Source: Dactylorhiza incarnata (lineage: Eukaryota; Streptophyta; Magnoliopsida; Asparagales; Orchidaceae). Taken from it: a DNA stretch of 64,000 nucleotides. Both the position numbers and the translations under genes were made by a program. The DNA is taken from assembly GCA_033032865.1 (NCBI GenBank), contig JAWHQI010000099.1, positions 8,158,501 through 8,222,500 of the forward strand, given 5' to 3'. Within the stretch, counting starts at the first letter, position 1; each line of letters opens with the position of its first letter. A model generated the notes under the pieces. The model was not told where the DNA came from. It worked only from the letters and a program-made list of their open reading frames with translations, and searched no databases. Positions 34,195 to 45,826 of the stretch are shown one piece after another.

Positions 34195-35373
34195 ATGTTT
34201 CTTGGCTTATTCTATAGATAATTAGCTATTTAGACGTTTAAACTAAGTAGAAGCAAACACACGAAAGCACACAGAGATTTATAGTGGTTCCCCAAGGTCT
34301 GGGTACATCCACTTTCCCTCTACACCTTTTTAACAGTATATTAGCTAAAGGAAATCTCCTCTAACAACTCAGCTCAAAGAGCTTACAGCACAAATCCCTC
34401 AGGATCTCTCAGGATTCCTCCAAAACCCTACCTCAGGCCATCAACCCTACAACTTAGAATAACTCTACTCCTACAGCTCAGTGACTCTCCTACTCACCTA
34501 CCTCAGGCCTATCAAGAAGCCCTACAACTCAGGCTGGGAGTACAACCCTACCACTCAGGAACCCAGCCCTACAAATTCTGACACAAAGGCCCTACAACTC
34601 AGAAAAAGAATGTTCTTACAGAAATTGATGGTTATAATTTTATAAAAGAAGATTATTCAGATAAACCTTCAGCTTGGTTCTTCTATTGTTGTAGCATAGC
34701 AGATGCTATCTTGGAGCAAAACTGGATATGACCTTCAATTCTTGCTCCACCTGATCTCCCTCTTCAGTAGAAGGTAGAAGATCCACATGTTCTTTCGAAA
34801 TGAATTAGCAAGAACTAGCTATCTCTCTTGGATTGATCTGCTTGCAGCTTGAGAGACAGATGACTTCACAGGAAAATCAGTACTGTTCCATTGACCTAGA
34901 AATTTCTTTTATATCCAGCAATCTTCAACGACTCTAAAGAATTCCTTGTCCCAGCATGGGCGAGAATAGAAAAGCTTATCTTGCTTTCTTGTCACTTCCG
35001 CCAAAAATAGATCCCGCCAGAGTAACATTCATATTTGAAATTGTCTCAGCGGATGGGCTGAGACAGGCTCTAGTGTCACCGACAAAATAAACTATGCCGC
35101 AGCGGATCCGCTGAGACAGATGGCCTTCTCAGTGTTTTCCTCCATATGCTGCACAACCGAGACAGTCTTCATTCTCAGCGGCAATACAACTGTGACCAGA
35201 CAATTATCTCAGCTGATCTTGACAATGAAATAATCAATACCATTCCAAGGTTTGGAGTAGCTTAAGCCTGTATAAACATGAAATAAAATGGCTTATCAAA
35301 TACAATATGCACTTAGCATTGTATGTGATGCATCTTCAAATCTAGGGAACATTGAGGGGCAATATTCCCAGTA
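34125..35373 (-). repeat. T6 3' LTR (1,249 bp)
   Basis: On the + strand it runs TGAAAGTTTA to CCCAGTA; the - strand terminus is TACTGGG rather than TGNTGGG. A 25-G run (34163-34187) lies in the Copia LTR-end motif. TATA box TATAAAAG on the - strand at 34906-34913, with the CTCAGC-N6-GCTGAG array beside it (35040-35220). Perfect dyad with 9-bp arms at 35042-35065; another at 35098-35115. Part 34370-34620 repeats ccctacaactcag phrases. Confidence 0.78.
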
Positions 35374-35386
35374 ATCTCCCCCTCTT
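35374..35386 (-). promoter_or_regulatory. T6 polypurine tract
   Basis: On the - strand AAAGAGGGGGAGAT abuts the LTR. Confidence 0.75.
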
Positions 35387-35619
35387 TGAAGAAGGAAGAA
35401 CATACAACAATGCTAAGATACATTAATACAATAAAATATATCATGACATATAATGTGAGCAGAATTAGAGTCATGAAAACATAATAATATCATTGTTAAC
35501 ATATATATGTAACACACATCATATATTAAGCTTAACAAAAAATTTTCCTTTGACCATAAGTTTCAGATATAAAAGGGAAGAACAAACAATTTATCAATTA
35601 ACATGTCAATATGAGTTTA

Positions 35620-38130
35620 TTACAACATCAGTACAATATTTTGGATATAGAAAATTAAACTATTGTTCAAATTTCCACTTCTTAGAAGAAATAGACCTTT
35701 CAGCTTGAACTCTGGCAACATTCTTTGCAGCAGCATCAGCCATCTCAGCAATCTTCCTTTTGTTCTCTTGCCTCTTGAAGTACGAGAAAGGCTTCGGAGG
35801 GCATCCTTTTGTGATTGTCTTTGTTCACAAGATTTTCTTTGAATATTCTTTCCCTTAGGTAATTTCTTTCCAATTACTTTACCCATTCCTCTACTGAGTA
35901 GATGCTGTTAATATTTTTGCATAGCTGTCCATTATTTAGCCAAGCATTTATTATTATCTTCTTTGAGTCATCACTCCAGTACTCATAATCTGGGTCCTTG
36001 GACTGATCAGCTCTACTCTTAGCCATGAATTCTTCAGCCATCAAAACCCTTCTCTTTTCCTTCTAGCTGCAAGTTGTGCATCCTGTGCAACTCTTGCTTG
36101 ATCTTGGAAATAAAAGTCTTCTATTCTAGACTTGTCTAGGAGAGGAAGGTTGAGTGCAACTCTTGTTCCTGGAAGAATCTTTAGAGCTTGCTCAACATTG
36201 TTTTCGTCCCCCTTTCTAGCTTCTTCAACTATCTTCTTTTCAAGATCTTGAGAGGTTGCTATCATGGAACTTAATAATGTTTGAAAAGCATTTTCTAAAT
36301 CATATTTTAGATCTTCTTTCATCTCCTCAGCTTCTCCTAACATAGTTGTTGCTATATACCACACATATTCTTCAATATGATCTGAAGCTTTCTCTATCAC
36401 CTCATCAGTCTTGCTGACTTAGTTCTTGACATATTGCATGTCTGATTCTGACACCTTTAGACTTTTGTCCATTGATCTCAGAATAGTGTTGTGAGCTACA
36501 ATTAAATTTTCTGCTAGCTCAAACCATTTTGTCATCTGGTTGCTGAGATGAGCTGTGTCCTTTTTTAGAGTCATAATCTCAGCCATCACTTCATCTTTTA
36601 CTTCCAAAATTGATTTATCTATATATTCCTTGAGTGAAGATAGTTGACCATAAATTAAAGACTTGATTGAACTCAGAAGGTTGACTGAAGATGTAGAGGG
36701 ATGAGCTTGTTGTAACACAAATATAGGTTGCCCATATATTATAGGTAGATCGGCTGGTAAGCTCTTCTCTTGGAACTCTTGACAATCACACTCAAGCAGA
36801 GTGGATGTCTCAGTCATAAGGGTGGATGGAATTGTCTCATCCTGAGGAATGACCCTGGAAGGCTCACCCTCAACTTTATCACTCAACTTTTCAGTAGTAT
36901 CTTTAATATCATCAATATCATCAAGTAAGTCAACATCATCCTTATCATTTGCAGAATCAATGGAATGGTCTTCTTCCTACACATCCTTTTGTCATTAGTT
37001 GGCTTCTCCTGCTCACCCTCAGATGGTGTATTCACCTTGTTTTGATTTGTTGAGTCCAAGAATTCATGGGAATCATCAGAAATTAGACTAATTCTTCTTT
37101 CAATGTTAGAAATGATCTTATCAAATTTTCTTTGTAAATTAGCAGAAGAATTCAATTGCTCCTCAGCAACTTCTTCTGATGCATTAGGCAAATTCTATGC
37201 ATAATCAATCGCTGGTAAATCCAGAGTATTGGGAGCATCAGTCTTATCTCCAAAATGATCTCCTCCATCATGCTCATATCTATCTTGAATGCTTTCTGAA
37301 CCAAGATCAACTTGAGGAGAAACATTTTCTTCTTGCTTTTCAGATTCAGAGTCAAAACTAACTATTCCAGTCTTCGTAGTCCTCTTGACTAACCTCTTTC
37401 TCTTTACATTCACTTCAGAAGGTTGACTCATTGATAGCACCCTGGTGAATCTATCCAAGGTGTTTATATCCATTCTCTTTAAATAATGAATCTTGGTTCC
37501 CTTTGAACTGTCAAAAGGTCACGATAGGAGTTAATGAGGTAAAGAGAAATTAATCTACCCAGGTTTGGGGCTTGCAGGCATTCTTTGATCCTTTGAAATA
37601 TCACATTAGACCAGGAGGTTTTCTTCTGTAGAATAATCTTTGTTATTAACTCAAACATATGCTTGGAGATGGTGCCATGAGATCCTGGATTGCATAGAAT
37701 GGCTTTGCGAACAATATCGGCCAACAGTTTTCTCCTCTGTTTGAAGTTTTTCCTCTTTAGTGAGCCGATCTTAGCATCACTATAATCACACCACTTCAGT
37801 GCCTTATCTCTGTTCCTTTCAAAAATTTCATCCTCTTCATCACAGATGGATGAAGGCCTGCATGGCTTTCTCAAACCTTCTTGGGGTTGTCATAATCCTT
37901 TCACCTCCAATCTTAGATTTCAAGGAAGATTTGGAGCGAGATAACTTGACATTACTATAGAATTCTAGGACTGCAGCTCTTAGAATTGGAGATGATTCGG
38001 ACAACAGATATTCTAATCCTTGGGCATGAAGTAAATGAATCACCTCCTTGATTTCCTTTGGAGCATGTTGAAATCCATTTCTCACTATCTCATCTCAATC
38101 TAGAAGATCCTTAGCAGTCTTTGGTGCCAT
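35620..38130 (-). pseudogene. T6 ORF2 (plant transposon-associated protein), broken
   Basis: MAPK start at 38130-38128. A stop follows shortly, and the coding sequence continues through pieces 38085-37840, 37874-37479, 37473-37195, 37191-36883, 36886-36419 and 36400-36041. The family block LLADIVRKAILCNPGSH, then KKTSW, lies in the 37874-37479 piece. An acidic Ser/Thr-rich middle is followed by a helical region (about 36700-36100). Near 35990-35940 comes D-Y-E-Y-W-S-D-D-S-K-K. Order and spacing match ORF2 of T1 and T8. Function unknown. Confidence 0.65.
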
Positions 38131-38430
38131 TGCTTTAGAAAGACGATTCGCTAAGATGGGAGGAAGAGAGTTGGTCTCGCCGACTGGATTAGGGTTTAGG
38201 ATTTAAAATTATCATTGCTCAATTTATAGGAATTAAGTATAAATTACCTTAGAGGGATATATTGATTTAACTTATCAATTTAATTGATTTAATTAAAACA
38301 TCCCGTCTCAGTGGATCTGTTGAGATGGAGAGATAAACCGCTGGGACTTGGTAATAACTGCTGAGACTGTCCAGCTATCTCAGCGGTTCAACAGAAACTT
38401 TCTCAGCTGTTTCAGCTGAACTCACTGCCT
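38131..38430 (-). promoter_or_regulatory. T6 internal promoter before ORF2
   Basis: CTCAGC/GCTGAG motifs at about 38300-38425 (for example a degenerate GTCTCAGT-N6-GTTGAGAT at 38305-38326) repeat the T6 LTR motif. A TATA-like CTATAAATT lies on the - strand at 38221-38229, 91-99 bp before the ORF2 ATG. Confidence 0.6.
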
Positions 38431-38589
38431 AACAGTGAACCATTTAAATAGGATTGTTTTTAGTCCTAACATGCCACTAAGTGTTTTTAAGTAGCTATCA
38501 TATCCTAGCGGAGATTAAGATACAAAATAAAATATATGATGAACAATATTGAGGAAATAACATTATGAAATTTAAAAGACTTATTCAAC

Positions 38590-39118
38590 ATTTAGCATTC
38601 ATAGCTCAATCTTACAGAAATTAAATGTAGCCTCATCCAATGGCTTTGTAAAGATATCAAAAACTTGATTGTCAGTGGAGACATATTCAAGGCAGATATC
38701 TTCACTCTCTACATGCTACCTAATGAAATGGTATCTAATTTCTATGTGCTTAATCCTACTATGAGAAACAGGATTCTTAGCAATAAAAATTACACTGGAT
38801 GAGTCACAGTAAAAATGGAGAATGACTTATCATGAGATTGTAGTCCTCTAGTTGGTTCTGAATCCATAGTTGTTATGCACAGCAGCTCCCAACAACTATA
38901 TATTCAGACTCCGTTGTGGATATTGCCACACTAGTCTGCTTCTTACTGCTCCATGAAATCAATCTCCTGCCTAGGAATTGATAAGTCCCACTTGTACACT
39001 TCCTATCTTTCTTACAACCTGCAAGGTCAGCATCTGAAAAACCAATCAGTTCAAAATCATTATTTCTAGGGTACCAAAGGCCAAGATTTTGGCTGCCCTT
39101 AAGATATCTCAAGATCCT
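38590..39118 (-). pseudogene. pol: T6 RNase H (end of pol)
   Basis: Copia RNase H: RYLKGSQNLGLWYP, FSDADLAGCKKDRKCTSGT, TSVAISTTESEYIVVGSCCA, and past a frameshift a DIFTKPL-type end near 38620. The rest of pol is cut off by T7 at 39119. Confidence 0.85.
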
Positions 39119-41247
39119 TGATAAGTAGTAAAATATAGGTATTTTTAGTATAGTTTCTAGTATAATTTTAAGTAATATTTTAAATATTTTATGTAAATTA
39201 ATGAATAAATTGCTTGTTTTATTAATTTCCATGCTAACTTTGTTTTTTTTTTCTTTCGGTTTTTCAGCATTTTGGCATTTTTTTGTTAGGTCACACCCTC
39301 AGTCACGTCGGTGACCAAGGGCGTGTAATCTTAAAATGTCAAATTCCAGCCTTCTCAGCGGTTCTTGCCTTAACGTCTCGATGGAACAAAGAATTCACGC
39401 CCGTGTCTAACACAGTCATGCCCATGTACCAATCGATCGACTATCCTTCCCGTCGATCGGCATCCCGTCCCATCGATCAACTTGCTGTCCCTTCAATTTT
39501 ACATGTTCACGCCTGTGTACCACTTGATCGACTTCACCTCCTATCGATCGACCTCCCATTCCGCCGATCGACTCCCTGTCCCATCGATTTTGCAAAGTAA
39601 CGCCCATGATAGAGGCCTTGACCCATCAAATCCTTCCGGAAGAAAACTTACACGCCAGCCGTCACGCCCCAGTTGAACCTGACATCTACCGCCCAAAGTC
39701 ACGCCCGTGACACCTTAATTCACGCCCATGTGCAGCCATATATCACAGCAAATGCTTCTAGAAGGCGGCTATGCCTATCTTCCCAGCATGCGCAGAAGTC
39801 ACGCCCTCGGTCATGGGCGTGACCGAGGGCGTGTAATCTTAAATTTTTCCATATATATAGAGGGGCTCGCTGAAGCTTAGGATCCAGATTTTGAGAGTGT
39901 TTTAGTGTTTTCTTAAATTGTTTTGAATGTATGTGAGTTATTTTATGCATTTAAGTTTTATTTCTTTTGTAATTTTCACTTTCCTAGTCTAGTTGTAATA
40001 TTTATTTTGAGAATAAAATAGTTTGTTTTATCATTTGGATCTTCTTTTCCTTATGTCAAGAGTGTGTGAGTATATGAGTTTAATTTCTCTTTTCTTTTAA
40101 TTTACTTGGTGTGCACATATCGTTTTTGTTTTTTCTTTCTTTTAGTTTTTCTTTTCTTTTTATTCTTCTTTTTGTAGAGTGTGTGAGTGTATGAGATTAA
40201 TTTTTATGCTTTCTTTCATTTTAAGTAGAGTGTGTGTGTGTGTGTATGAGATAGTATTTTCTTTTTTATAACTTAGCTTTATTTCAAGTTCTTATTACCA
40301 GCCCCATCCCGGATGAGAGTCTAAGTACTTTTTAGTGCTCGATTAAGATGCTTGGGATGGATACTATTTCTGCATTTTATAAGTCTTTTAATTTTCTTTA
40401 TTAAACATTCATATACCTGCTTAAAATATTAACATGTATTTTATTATTACTAATGTCGTCCCCATTCCGATGAGTTGCTAATTTCCTTTAGCGCACGATG
40501 TCGAAGAGCATTGAGATAAATAAATGGTTTTCTAAAAATAAAATATCTCTTTCTAAAATCAAAAGGCGAGCTTAAGGTTTACCCGAGAAAAACGTTGAGT
40601 GGAACCATATAATCGACGTATGGTTCTCATTTCCATTTCCATGCACTAGTTAGCCGAGTGGCTCGGGCGTATGGATTGATCGCTCACAAGTAAAGAGAAG
40701 TGCGCTCTACCCTCAAGAGAGGATGAGGTAAGTCTCCCGAATTGGAATAAAAACCCAATAGAGGGGTTCACAACAAAAAGTGAGTATTAAGGAGATTCGA
40801 TTAACGAATGAGAGTTCGGTTGAATATTCTTAATCTCAGGTGGGCGTACCCTCGAGATAGGTGCATTAATACTTATGGAACCTCAACGGCCAAGCCGTTC
40901 TAATGTTTTGAAAAATCAGATCTTTTACTTCTAAAAAAGCTATTTTCCTCTCAAGGTAATTCGACATCGGGTGCTACCTTCATCATCATTTAAAACTCTA
41001 GTTATACGTATATTATCGCTCTCTAAATATTATAAATCAATTCAAAACTTATTCTGATAAAATAATTGTTCATTCCTTATAAGTAAGAATAATCAACAAG
41101 ATCTACGGAAATATACGACCTCAATATTTTCTAAACCAAAATATCATGTACTATACGCGATAAGATATGTTTTCCTTTATCAAAGATTAGTTTGGATTAA
41201 TTAAACAAAAGCTTTTCAAACCCCGAAAATCCAAATTTTAAGCATTA
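39119..41247 (+). repeat. T7 5' LTR (about 2.1 kb)
   Basis: Starts TGATAAGTAG. U3 carries the CACGCC/GGCGTG array (39290-39840). Its last member has perfect 14-bp arms, CACGCCCTCGGTCA at 39800-39813 and its complement at 39820-39833. The TATA box tatatatag is at 39852-39860. The 3' third (about 40560-40900) is homologous to the T9 LTR (TAGTTAGCCGAG...GGCTC). The exact end is uncertain by a few bases (..AGCATTA). Confidence 0.8.
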
Positions 41248-41253
41248 AGTTTT

Positions 41254-41271
41254 GGGCGCCGTTGCCGGGGA
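41254..41271 (+). promoter_or_regulatory. T7 primer-binding site (tRNA-Asp type)
   Basis: GGGCGCCGTTGCCGGGGA: 17 of 18 bases match the Athila tRNA-Asp complement. Confidence 0.8.
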
Positions 41272-41400
41272 CTTCATGTTGTTATTTCGAAAGCGGAATC
41301 ACTATTAATTTTATTATTTGTATATTTAAAAACAAAACAAAAACAAAACAAAATATAGAAAAAGCCAAAACTTAAAATATAATTTTTATTATTAGTATAT

Positions 41401-42743
41401 TGAAAGTGCACAGTTAACCTCACTAGAATTCTCTAGAGGGGGGGGGGGGTGAATAGAGATTAAAAATACTTTGTGCAATTATATATATATATGCAATAAT
41501 CACAGATTTAAGCTTCCCACACACCAACAAGAATTAAGGAAGTAAAGAAGAAAAATAACAAGAAGAAAATCACAGCACAACACAAGGAAATATAGTGGTT
41601 CCCCAAACTTTGGGTAGTCCACTCTTCTACCACCTTTGGTAGGAATTCACTAACTTGCACTGAGTCTTTTGATAAGGAGACTCTTAGAACAAGACTGAGT
41701 CTTTTGATAAGGAGACTCTTAGAACCAAACTGAGTCTTTTGGTAAGGAGACTCTTAGAACCACTACAACTGAATTTTTTGATGAGAGATTCTAAAAACTC
41801 TTTTACACAATTGAAAATAGAATGAGAAGAAGAAGTAGAACAAGTAGAAGAACATAAGACAATATATGTAAGAAAGAATCTTCTTCCTAGCAAGAAGATT
41901 AGAAGCACAAGTATAGTGAATATGATCTCTCTTCTATAGTGAGAAGGAGATTGTAAGCTTTTCTCTCTTTTGTGAGAGCTTTCAGAATTTGCAGCAGAAT
42001 GGCTTGAGAAGATGAAGGCTTTTTCTTTGCTGAAACACACTATCTCTTTTCTCAATTTTCTCACTCTTCACTTGGGAGCTCTTCCTCTTTTTCAAATGTA
42101 TATATGGTGGATCACTTCTGTTAATTCTCTGTCGACCTCCTTCTTATTTATAGCTGTGTTTAAAATATATTGCTAAAGGAGAATAATCAATTAGCAGACA
42201 GAGAATTAGAAAGAGATAAGAGTTTCCATAATCAATATTTCTGTAGATGGAAAAGAATTCATTCTGATTTCAAATATTATCCATAATAATCTTAATCAAA
42301 TTAGCCAAGAATCAAATAGAAGGAAAGGCTGATTCAGAACGGCTATAAAAGAATAATATCATTCCATAAAAATCAGATCTACAGAAAGAAGGAAAGAGAT
42401 CTGGCGTGTTTTGAATTACTTATAGATATCGACGTGCGTCGATTACTATTCGACGTAAATGTCGATTTCATCCTGGCTGGACGTCGAGAGGAGAATAAGG
42501 AAGGTGCGTAGACTAAGGTGCGTCGACTTTATTAAATGCGTCGACTAGAAGTCAGAGGTACGTCGACTATGATTACGTCGATTTCTTCTAAGAGTTACTT
42601 CGACTCATCTTGAGAGAAACGTCGACTATATTTCGACGTTGCGTCGAATACTATTCGACGCATATTTACTTAGCCTAATTTTTTATACTTAGAATTTATA
42701 TTCTTCTTAATTCTAGGGGTTAAGATAAATCATTTCCCCAACA
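41401..42743 (-). repeat. T8 3' LTR (1,343 bp)
   Basis: TGAAAGTGCACAG...CCCCAACA. A 12-G run at 41438-41449. TATA on the - strand about 42148-42156 (CTATAAATA). CGTCGA array 42425-42665, with exact CGTCGA-N7-TCGACG dyads at 42437-42455 and 42642-42660. Repeated gagtcttttgataaggagactcttagaac units at 41660-41765. Confidence 0.87.
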
Positions 42744-42757
42744 ATCTCCCCCTATTT
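42744..42757 (-). promoter_or_regulatory. T8 polypurine tract
   Basis: On the - strand AAATAGGGGGAGAT abuts the 3' LTR. Confidence 0.85.
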
Positions 42758-42936
42758 GTCTTAACCCTATATAGAGAGAAATTGTATCAGTATTTAATCA
42801 ATCAAGACATTCATATAGAGATGAAGTATGCTAAATAATCAGAAGAAGATAGAATAAGAAATTATATAAACAAATTTCATGTTCATTTGACTGATCAACA
42901 TTTAAGCATAGACAATTGTTCTAATAGAGTATATCA

Positions 42937-44018
42937 TCATTGTTCAGGGGTAGGAGGAGTTTTTCTTTTCCTAGTGAATACTTTTGTGGGTTGCTCCTTC
43001 TCAGTAGCAGGTGATTTCCTCAGCTCCCCCTGAGTCTCAGCAATTTGCTCCCCCTGAGTTAAAGTAGTTTGCTCCCCTTGGGATGGAGCTTCCTTTGATC
43101 CTTTTCCTTCTTCTTCAATTTCTCTTTCATCTCCAGCTCCAGTTTTAACTGCATCTGGCTCCTGAGCTCCTACTTCAGCCATCACAGTATCAGATTCATT
43201 TTCTTTCTCTCCTTCAGCCTCAGTTTCCTTTTTTATCCTACATGCCTCCCCTTGTAATAGAATCACTTGTTGAGTAGCTTCTCTTGCTATATTGAGTACC
43301 TCTGTTAGGTGCTCTTCACTATGTAGCTCAGGTATAACTTCATTCCCAATGGTCTTGAGCAGTGCAAGACTATCATTTTTTGAAGTAGGAAGAGACTTGT
43401 GAGAGAGAGAATTATGACTGGAGAGCTGCTCTTTATCTAACCTCTCCCCCTTCTTGACCTTCTTAGCCAAGGAGGTTAAGAAAGATCTGGTGACCTTAGA
43501 GGAAGAGATAGATGTCTTCAGGCTTTGCACAGAGGCACTGACCCCATCTATTTGGGTCTGCATGTGTAAGATGGAGGAATGAATCTTGGAGCAATGCCCA
43601 TCCAGCATTGCTTGGAATCTTTGGGCTGTGGATTGGATACACTGAGTAATGAGGTTGTCAGTGGATGGAGATGGTTCAAAGTGTGTTGGAGGAGGAGGAG
43701 TCAATGGAGGAGGAGGTGTTGTATGTGATGAAGGTGAAGAGGGGACTGTATCATTTTGATGAGGTGTATTGGATGGAGATGGTGGAGGAATAAAGGAGGG
43801 TTGAGCAGGTGATTGGGTTGGTATTTGTGAAGGTGTGGATGATGGTGGTACAAAAGAGATTTCTGTATGAGGAGGAGGAGGAGGAGGAGGAGGAGAAGAT
43901 GGATGAGCAGGAGAGATGGGAGGAGAAGGAGTCCTTTCAGGAATGTCACCAGGCTTGGGAATTTGCCTGGTCCATTTTGAGAAGAGAGCAATGGACATCC
44001 TTTTGCCTGGAGGGATGG
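42937..44018 (-). pseudogene. T8 ORF2, C-terminal part
   Basis: 353 codons from the Met at 43998 to the stop at 42937, and open upstream to the T9 insertion point. The first third is proline-rich (runs of Pro and Ser-Pro). A helical region then follows, suggesting a coiled coil. Next come acidic Glu/Gly repeats (SQGEQTTLTQGEQIAETQGE) and a basic end RKRKTPP. Removing T9 and one copy of gatgg joins this in frame to the 50308-49961 part. No membrane segment seen. Confidence 0.65.
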
Positions 44019-45523
44019 TGATGAGCAGAATTTATACATATTATTTATATATAATTTAGTATAATATTTAAGTAAAATTAGTAATATATTCTTTATTTTT
44101 ATTTATAATTTATTTATTTTATATTTTGAGTTCTAATGTACGCTTTATTTATTTTTGGTAGGTCGATCGTCGTAATCGCGCTCCGAACTTTCAAATGAAA
44201 GATTTATAGAAGTTGTTGCGTTGGCCTCGATCGATTTCGTCGTCATGCAAGTCCCATCACACCCGTGCGCCGATCCGCCACCTTTGCATGCAAGGGGCGC
44301 TCGGCCACGCATGCATGATAGGAATTCAAGACGGCCGCAGCTCCGCCAACTCCGCCTGCTCTACCGCTCCAGCACCTCCTCCACGTCACCGATCCGCCTC
44401 TCCGCCAACTCCGCCTGCGGCATTTCCTCCTCCACCTGATCCGCCTCCTCGCCATCAATGATTCCCGCTCAGCAATTATGACGAAAATCAAATACAGCCG
44501 TTACAATTCCAGCCCGGAAAAACATTGATTTTTGCAGCTTACAAAAAGATAGCTTCGGGACTGTTGGAGGAGGCCACTACCAGCTAATTGTGGACAAATT
44601 TTAGTTTAGTTTTTATTTTTTTATGTGTTTTCATTTCACTGCAATTTCAATCGTTAATTTAGATTTCAATTCCAAAGTCCTCTAATTTCAACTCCTAGAT
44701 TTGTGATTTCTATTCAAATGTTTTAATTTCAATTTTTAGCTTAGAATTCTATCTTCATGCACATGTACTTTTATTTCTTTAATATAATAAAAATAGTTCC
44801 TCTTTTATTCAATATTATTTCTTCTCATTATTCTTAATCCGAATCTTGTTTAGTTAGTCTCGCACTAACATTTGATCGGAGTAAACTCTTTTAGGAGTTG
44901 TGAATTCTCTTTACTTTATTTTCGGAGGCTTAAGTTTATTCTTTGATTTATTCTTAGCAACCATATTGATTGTATTCTAGTTAGCCGAGAGGCTCATGCA
45001 TACAGATCGATTGCCGAGAATAAAAGGAGTTGATCGCAACCCTTGAGAAAGGGCGACGAGATTCTTCCGAATAGGAGTAAAAGCCTATAATGGGATTCAC
45101 CGCGCTAAAGCAAGCTTTAATGTATTTTTTCTCGAACGAGAGTTCAAGTCGATATCCTTAATCTTAGTTGGGCGTATTCCTCGAGAGAGGTGCGTTCATG
45201 CTTTGAGAATCTCCACGGCCAAGTATATCCTTTTCGCTTTCCGAATTAACTCTTTAATTTTGATTCTCCTTAAGAGTTATTTTATTTCAAATATTAGTAT
45301 TTCTTGCTATCTTTTGCTCTTCTGTTAAACCATATCCATTAATCATCGATAAAATAATAGAATTTCACTCGAAGTAGGAGCACTCAACATAACCCGAGTC
45401 TAATACGACCTTGATCTAGCGAGATCTTATGCTTCACTCGATACGGTACACTTGCCGTTTATCGTTTGTAGTTATATTTTGCACATCAAGTATTTTATAG
45501 CTGCTTACAAATTATTTGTATCA
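44019..45523 (+). repeat. T9 5' LTR (1,505 bp)
   Basis: TGATGAGCAG...TTGTATCA. GCTCCGCC repeats at 44335-44450. The TATA position reads tacaaaaa (44540-44547); the other LTR has TATAAAAA. The R/U5 part (44930-45230) is homologous to the T7 LTR. Confidence 0.92.
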
Positions 45524-45529
45524 AGTTTT

Positions 45530-45547
45530 TTGCGCCGTTGCCGGGGA
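45530..45547 (+). promoter_or_regulatory. T9 primer-binding site (tRNA-Asp type)
   Basis: TTGCGCCGTTGCCGGGGA, one mismatch to the Athila tRNA-Asp complement, just inside the LTR. Confidence 0.8.
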
Positions 45548-45657
45548 TATTTGTTGATATTTTGAAAAGAGTGAATTTTATTAATTTTATCATTTTTTTA
45601 TTTATTAAAATATAAAAAAAATTTTATTTTCAATTAAAAGCGCAACCTAAATTCTTG

Positions 45658-45744
45658 GAAAGGGAGATTTGGGCTTTCATCCCATCACATCTCCTAGTAC
45701 CGCTGCGAACCCTTCACCGGGTAGTCCTCGGGAAGTCCAAGACT
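45658..45744 (+). ncRNA. Leader module, T9 copy
   Basis: TGGG-ctttcat-CCCA (45670-45684), TAGTACCGCTGCGA, ACCC-ttcacc-GGGT (45709-45722), GTCCTCGGGAAGTCCAAGA. Best-preserved copy together with 61008-61088. Confidence 0.65.
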
Positions 45745-45826
45745 AATATTAATCCGCTTTTAAAAGAAAAGAAAGAAAAAAAATATTTTCTTATTTTTTT
45801 TTCAATTCCATTCATTTAAAATCCGT

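Larger units (their letters stand above)
34125..39118 (-). mobile_element. T6: Copia element with pol and ORF2, truncated by T7
   Basis: On the - strand: end of pol (39118-38590), internal promoter, ORF2 (38130-35620), PPT and 3' LTR. The 5' part lies beyond the T7 insertion and is not in the window. It shows that in this lineage ORF2 follows pol. Confidence 0.8.
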
